Shown here: one piece after another, positions 57,890-64,000 of the stretch
How the letters are laid out: every line of letters starts with the position of its first letter
Position numbering within the stretch: position 1 is the first letter of the stretch
Assembly (NCBI GenBank): GCA_021613375.1
Contig: CM038726.1
Span: forward strand, 3,121,546-3,185,545
Origin: Megaleporinus macrocephalus
Lineage: Eukaryota > Chordata > Actinopteri > Characiformes > Anostomidae
Length of the DNA stretch: 64,000 bases
Reading direction: 5' to 3'
Made by a program: the position numbers and the translations under genes
The notes under the pieces: model-generated
The model's input: the letters and a program-made list of their open reading frames with translations, nothing else
Database searches by the model: none
What the model was told of the DNA's origin: nothing

Positions 57890-58074
57890 ACTCTCTCTCT
57901 CTCTCTAACTCTCTCTCTCTAACTCTCTCTCTCTCTAACTCTCTCTCTCTCTCTCTAACTCTCTCTCTCTCTCTCTAACTCTCTCTCTCTCTAACTCTCT
58001 CTCTCTCTCTCTAACTCTCTCTCTCTAACTCTCTCTCTCTAACTCTCTCTCTCTCTCTCTAACTCTCTCTCTCT

Positions 58075-58107
<33 letters not shown>

Positions 58108-58168
58108 ACTCTCTCTCTCTAACTCTCTCTCTCTCTCTAACTCTCTCTCTCTAACTCTCTCTCTCTCT

Positions 58169-58199
<31 letters not shown>

Positions 58200-58214
58200 A
58201 CTCTCTCTCTCTCT

Positions 58215-58271
<57 letters not shown>

Positions 58272-58340
58272 ACTCTCTCTCTCTAACTCTCTCTCTCTCT
58301 AACTCTCTCTCTCACTCTCTAACTCTCTCTCTCTCTCTCT
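57890..58340 (+). repeat. CT-rich block with AA interruptions
   Basis: CTCTCTCT runs separated by CTAACTCT. Confidence 0.97.
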
Positions 58341-58422
58341 CCGCGCTGCTGAGTGCGTGGGGGAGAAGTGGCAGATATAGAATTTCCGCCAGAGCTTTTA
58401 TTATCACCGACGTCCAGAGTAG

Positions 58423-58426
<4 letters not shown>

Positions 58427-58467
<41 letters not shown>

Positions 58468-58585
58468 CGGAGACAGCAATTGAATACACGAAGTGAGAGA
58501 GACATAGGGTGGGAAAGTGAGAGAGCAAAAGACTGGAAAGAGAATGGAAGAGAGAGAGATGTGGAGAGAGAGAGATAGTATGTGT

Positions 58586-58616
<31 letters not shown>

Positions 58617-58840
58617 CGAATAGGGAGAATGGGAGGAGAGAGAGAAAATGAAGTGAGAGTGAGTGAGAGTGTGGGAAACAGAGAGAGAGATAAACGGGGG
58701 GGAGTGATAATTTGGGAGAGAGAGGGAGGGAAGGTGAAAGAGGATAAGAGAGACAGTGGGAGTGAGAGAGCGAGAGAGAGAAAAAAGGTGAGAGAGGGTG
58801 AGAGAGAGGGAGAGAGAGAAAGAAGGTGAAAAAGAAACAA
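58427..58840 (+). repeat. GA-rich block
   Basis: A pure (GA)n run at 58427-58466 followed by imperfect purine-rich sequence. Confidence 0.93.
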
Positions 58841-58855
58841 ATATACACACAAAGA

Positions 58856-59382
58856 CACATGTGTGTATGTATGTGTATGTGTGTGTGTTTATATGTGTGT
58901 GTGTGCGTATGTGTGTGTGTGTATGTGTATATGTGTGTGTGTGTGTTTATGTGTGTTCAAATGTGTATGTGTGTGTATGTGTGTGCATATATGTGTGTAT
59001 ATGTGTGTGTGTGTATTTATATGTGTATGTGTGTATATGCATGTGTATGTGTATATGTGTGTATGTGTGTGCGTATGTGTATATGTGTATGTGTGTGTGT
59101 GTATGTGTGTGTGTATAGGTGTGTATGTGTGTATATGTGTGTGTATGTATAAATGTGTATATGTATGTGTGTTTATATGTGTATATATGTGTGTATGTGT
59201 ATATGTGTGTGTGTATGTGTATATGTGTGTGTACATATGCGTGTGTGTGTACGCGTGTGTTTGTGTGTATATGTATGTGTGTGTATGTGTGAGTGTGCAT
59301 GTGTGTGTCAGTGTGTATGTGTGTGTATATGTGTGTGTGTGTGTATATATATGTGTGTGTATATATGTGTGTGTGTGTGTGT

Positions 59383-59435
<53 letters not shown>

Positions 59436-59467
59436 AGTGTGTTGGACTGTGTGTTTATGTGTGTATA

Positions 59468-59506
<39 letters not shown>

Positions 59507-59521
59507 TGGACTGTGTGTTTA

Positions 59522-59563
<42 letters not shown>

Positions 59564-59714
59564 TTTGTGTGTATGTGTGTGTGTTGGACTGTGTGTTTAT
59601 ATGTGTATATGTGTGTGAGTGTGATGGACTGTGTGTTTGTGTGTATGTGTGTGTGTTGGACTGTGTGTTTATATGTGTATATGTGTGTGAGTGTGATGGA
59701 CTGTGTGTTTATAT

Positions 59715-59754
<40 letters not shown>

Positions 59755-59805
59755 ATATGTGTATATGTGTATGTGTGTGTGAGTGTGATGGACTGTGTGT
59801 TTATA

Positions 59806-59859
<54 letters not shown>

Positions 59860-60139
59860 TATGTGTATGTGTATGTGTGTGTGTTGGACTGTGTGTTTAT
59901 ATGTGTATGTGTGTGTGTGTGTGTGTGTATGTGTGTTTATATGTGTATATGTGTATGTGTGTGTGTGTATATGTGTGTGTTGGACTGTATGTTTATATGT
60001 GTACATGTGTGTGTGTGTGTGTGTGTGTTTATATGTGTATACGTGTATGTGTGTGTATGAGTGTGATGGACTGTGTGTTTATATGTGTATATGTGTGTGT
60101 GTATGTGTTTATATGTGTATATGTGTGTGTGTGTTTATA

Positions 60140-60172
<33 letters not shown>

Positions 60173-60279
60173 TTATATGTGTATGTGTGTGTGTGTGTGT
60201 GTGTATGTGTGTTTATATGTGTATATTTGTATGTGTGTGTGGGTGTGTGTATATGTGTGTGTTGGACTGTGTGTTTATA

Positions 60280-60314
<35 letters not shown>

Positions 60315-60521
60315 TTATATGTGTATACGTGTATGTGTGTGTATGAGTGTGATGGACTGTGTGTTTATATGTGTATATGTGTGTGTGTATGTGTTTATAT
60401 GTGTATATGTGTGTGTGTGTGTTTATATGTGTATATGTGTGTGTGAGTGTGATGGACTGTGTGTTTATATGTGTATATGTGTGTGTGTGTGTGTTTATAT
60501 GTGTGTGTGTATGTGTTTATA

Positions 60522-60570
<49 letters not shown>

Positions 60571-60618
60571 ATATGTGTATATGTGTGTGTGCGTTTATAT
60601 GTGTATATGTGTGTATGT

Positions 60619-60650
<32 letters not shown>

Positions 60651-60655
60651 TTATA

Positions 60656-60700
<45 letters not shown>

Positions 60701-61017
60701 TGGACTGTGTGTTTATATGTGTATATGTGAGTGTGTGTGTGTGTGTGTGTGTGTATGTTGGACTGTGTGTTTATATGTGTGTGTGTATGTGTGTGTGTGT
60801 TTATATGTGTATATGTGTGTGTGTGTATGTGTTTATATGTGTATGTGTGTATGTGTGCGTGTGTGTGTTTATATATGTATGTGTGTGTGTGCGTGTGTGT
60901 GTGTTGGACTGTGTGTTTATATGTGTATACGTGTGTGTGTGTGTTTATATGTGTATATGTTTGTGTGTGTGAGTGTGATGGACTGTGTGTTTAACTGTGT
61001 ATATGTGTGTGTGTGTT

Positions 61018-61048
<31 letters not shown>

Positions 61049-61431
61049 TTATATGTGTGTGTGTGTTTATATGTGTATATGTGTGTGTGTGTGTTTATGT
61101 TTATGTGTGTGTGTGTGTGTTTATATGTGTGTGTGTGTTTATATGTGTATATGTGTGTGTGTGTGTGTTTATGTGTATGTGTGTGTGAGTGTGATGGACT
61201 GTGTGTTGTCTCTAATAACAGTGAAGTATGAGATGGTCAGTGAGAGTCTTCCTGTGTGGGTCACTCGATGTGACTGCAGTAAGGGATGCTGAAGGACGGA
61301 CAGTGTGTGTGTGTTTATATGTGTATATGTGTATGTGTGTGTGAGTGTGATGGACTGTGTGTTTAAATGTGTATATGTGTGTGTGTGTGTTTATATGTGT
61401 GTGTGTGTTTATATGTGTGTGTGTGTTTATA

Positions 61432-61466
<35 letters not shown>

Positions 61467-62050
61467 TTATGTGTATGTGTGTGTGTATGTGTGTGTGTGT
61501 GTTTATATGTGTGTGTGTGTTTATATGTGTGTGTGTTTATATGTGTATATGTGTGTGTGTGTGTTTATGTGTATGTGTGTATGTGTGTGTGAGTGTGATG
61601 GACTGTGTGTTGTCTTTAATAACTGTGAAGTATGAGATGGTCAGTGAGAGTCTTCCTGTGTGGGTCACTCGATGTGACTGCAGTAAGGGATGCTGAAGGA
61701 CGGACAGTGTGTGTGTGTTTATATGTGTATATGTGTATGTGTGTGTGAGTGTGATGGACTGTGTGTTTAAATGTGTATATGTGTGTGTGTGTGTTTATGT
61801 GTATGTGTGTGTGTGTGTGTGTGTGTGTTTATATGTGTGTGTGTGTGTTTATATGTGTGTGTGTGTGTGTGTGTGTTTATATGTGTATATGTGTGTGTGT
61901 GTGTTTATGTGTATGTGTGTATGTGTGTGTGAGTGTGATGGACTGTGTGTTGTCTTTAATAACAGTGAAGTATGAGATGGTCAGTGAGAGTCTTCCTGTG
62001 TGGGTCACTCGATGTGACTGCAGTAAGGGATGCTGAAGGACGGACAGTGA
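58856..62050 (+). repeat. 3.2-kb GT/GTAT-rich compound microsatellite
   Basis: GT, GTAT and GTTTAT words in higher-order blocks, many headed by GGACTGTGTGTTTATATGTG. All long reading frames here are low-complexity artefacts. Confidence 0.97.
61207..62050 (+). repeat. three copies of a complex about 98-bp cassette inside the GT block
   Basis: Nearly identical non-GT cassettes at 61207-61304, 61611-61708 and 61951-62048 (AATAACAGTGAAGTATGAGA, CTTCCTGTGTGGGTCACTCG, GACTGCAGTAAGGGATGCTG). Spacing 404 and 340 bases. Confidence 0.95.
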
Positions 62051-62410
62051 CTGTCAGTCTTACAGTAAGTGTGTAACGAGCTCTGGCCGCCACTGTTCCC
62101 GATCACATCAGCTGTCGGGAGGAAACGGGACGAAGACCACTTCCATCCAAACGGCTCTTTAACGATGGAGGGACGCGCCCCTGTGGGGCGAGGTCACACG
62201 TCTCTGTGTGTAATGCGAGTGTAAACTGATTGGGTGGTGTGTGTATCTCAGCGCTCTCACTCTCAGCTCTTACTAATGACCCTAACTGCCTCGTTAACGA
62301 GATCGCTATGACGTGATTGCCTCTGACCTGTGAGGGGGTCTTACTAATGTGTTGTCGTGGTAATGTGAGAACTAAGTGACTCATGTAGGCTCAAGCTCCC
62401 CCATAGAGCT
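62051..62410. other. unique intergenic stretch
   Basis: No gene recognised. Confidence 0.4.
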
Positions 62411-62414
62411 TCTC

Positions 62415-62415
62415 C

Positions 62416-62447
<32 letters not shown>

Positions 62448-62661
62448 ACACTTACACAAACATATACAAACACACACACACACACACACACACATACATA
62501 CACATATACACAAATACATACACAAACACATACAAACACACACACACAAACATATACACACACATACACACACACATACATACAAATACACACACACACG
62601 CACACATACAAACACACACATACTTACAAATACACACACACACATACACATACACATACAA

Positions 62662-62745
<84 letters not shown>
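62415..62745 (+). repeat. CA-rich microsatellite block
   Basis: (CA)n with ATA interruptions, the complement of the preceding GT block in composition. Confidence 0.97.
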
Positions 62746-62748
<3 letters not shown>

Positions 62749-62779
62749 TTCTGTATATGTGTGTGGGCGGAGAACATCG

Positions 62780-63540
62780 TCCGTGATCCATCACACCCAG
62801 GACATCACCTGTTCCAGTATCTTTCCTCAGAATCAAGACCTCCAGACTTCAGAGAAGCTTCTTCCCACACGCCATCACACTCATGAACATCTGAACATCA
62901 CACACTACATTCTGAACACAGGCTACTACATACATCCATATCCAGATGTTCTCTCACTCTTCTTTCTCTGTACAGTCTACTACATACATCCATCCATATC
63001 CAGATGTTCTTTCACTCTTCTCTCTCTGTACAGTCTACTACATACATACATCCATATCCAGATGTTCTCTCACTCTTCTTTCTCTGTACAGTCTACTACA
63101 TACATACATCCATATCCAGATGTTCTCTCACTCTTCTTTCTCTGTACAGTCTACTACATACATACATCCATATCCAGATGTTCTCTCACTCTTCTTTCTC
63201 TGTACAGTCTACCACATACATACATCCATATCCAGATGTTCTCTCACTCTTCTTTCTCTGTACAGTCTACCACATACATACATCCATATCCAGATGTTCT
63301 CTCACTCTTCTTTCTCTGTACAGTCTACTACATATATACATCCATATCCAGGTGTCCTCTCACTCTTCTTTCTCTGTACAGTCTACTACATACATACATC
63401 ATATCCAGATGTTCTCTCACTCTTCTTTCTCTGTACAGTCTACTACATACATACATCCATATCCAGATGTTCTCTCACTCTTCTTTCTCTGCATGTGTGA
63501 GCATACTTGGCCAATAAAGTCCAATTCTGATTCTGATCTA
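62780..63540 (+). mobile_element. LINE 3' end with an internal 58-bp satellite
   Basis: 62790-62890 keeps the end of a LINE reverse-transcriptase frame (a RLQRSFFPHAITLMN-like segment, cut by stops). The element ends at 63515-63540 in CCAATAAAGTCCAATTCTGA and a TTCTGATCT repeat, typical of CR1/L2/Rex-type fish LINE tails. Between lie the 58-bp repeats. 5'-truncated, as is usual. Confidence 0.6.
62930..63490 (+). repeat. 58-bp satellite, about 10 copies
   Basis: Unit CATACATCCATATCCAGATG, TTCTCTCACTCTTCTTTCTC, TGTACAGTCTACTACATA; copies nearly identical. Confidence 0.96.
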
Positions 63541-63554
63541 ATTCTAATTTTTGA

Positions 63555-64000
63555 TCTGCTACTTTACAGAATGCACTTTACAGAGTGAACTGCTATTTTA
63601 CAGAATGCACTTTACACAGTGATCCGCTACTTTACAGAATGTACTTTACAAAGTGATCTGCTACTTTACAGGATTTACTTTACAGAGGGAACTGATATTT
63701 TACAGGATTTACTTTACAGAGTGAACTGATATTTTACAGAATGTGCTTCACACAGTGATCTGCTACTTTACAGAATGTACTTTACAGAGTGATCTGCTAC
63801 TTTACAGAATGTACTTTACAGAGTAAACTGCAATTTTACAGAATGTACTTTACAGAGTGATCTGCTACTTTACAGAGTGCACTGTACACAGTGATCTGTC
63901 ACTTTACAGAATGTACTTTACAGAGTGATCTGCTACTTTACTGAATTTACTTTACAGTGATCTGCTACTTTACAGAATGTACTTTACACAGTGATCTGCT
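63555..64000 (+). repeat. 34-bp satellite running off the window end
   Basis: Unit TTTACAGAGTGATCTGCTAC plus TTTACAGAATGTAC, about 13 copies, continuing beyond the window. Confidence 0.95.

Noticed and set aside
58863..61292. Cys/Val-rich frames of up to 277 residues, superficially like metallothionein or keratin-associated proteins
   Set aside because: GT microsatellite read in frame; overlapping frames in all phases.

Overview
This window is vertebrate genomic DNA, almost certainly from a ray-finned (teleost) fish. The genes are split into short exons with canonical GT/AG borders. Intergenic DNA is packed with fish-type Tc1/mariner transposons, tRNA-derived SINE pieces and an exceptional load of mini- and microsatellites. 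Nothing bacterial or viral is present as a functional unit, and no CRISPR array, operon or rRNA gene is seen.

Three protein-coding genes are supported. (1) Positions 1492-10815, plus strand: the last seven coding exons of a teneurin, best matching tenm1. They carry the YD/RHS shell, the RHS core end, the linker, and the ABD and Tox-GHH-like C-terminal region with the TCAP peptide. The N-terminal part of the gene lies to the left of the window. (2) Positions 20189-33377, minus strand: a complete three-exon sh2d1a (SAP, a free SH2-domain adaptor of 134 residues), in tail-to-tail orientation to tenm1. (3) Positions 45414-46514, minus strand: an intronless coding exon for a 366-residue angiotensin II type 2-like receptor, agtr2, preceded by a splice acceptor for upstream non-coding exon(s). 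In human these genes are X-linked (SH2D1A and TENM1 adjacent and convergent at Xq25, AGTR2 at Xq23), so the layout supports the names.

Layout: 1-10.8 kb tenm1 exons, with introns holding a 21-bp satellite, a TIR transposon and a SINE; 10.8-20 kb probable 3' UTR, AT-rich DNA, 33-bp repeats and a MITE; 20-33.4 kb sh2d1a, whose introns hold 33-, 22- and 42-bp satellites, a dead Tc1 element, a 1.8-kb tandem duplication built of tRNA-like units, and a 117-bp satellite; 33.7-36.6 kb a 29-bp minisatellite of about 100 copies just upstream of sh2d1a; 36.8-45.3 kb LTR-like and Tc1 remnants and a 21-bp satellite; 45.4-46.6 kb agtr2; 46.7-64 kb no recognisable host gene, almost continuous repeats (250-, 21-, 42-, 57-, 20-, 58- and 34-bp units, TTA, CT/GA and GT/CA tracts) and a LINE 3' end.

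The genes do not form a pathway. Teneurin-1 is a neuronal adhesion receptor, SAP acts in lymphocyte SLAM signalling, and AT2 is a peptide-hormone GPCR; they share only ancestral linkage. The most notable points are loss of the usual TM6 proline in the AT2-like receptor, a pure CT microsatellite serving as a splice polypyrimidine tract in tenm1, and several satellite families that recur far apart, in some cases in opposite orientation. I found no convincing new multi-gene system.
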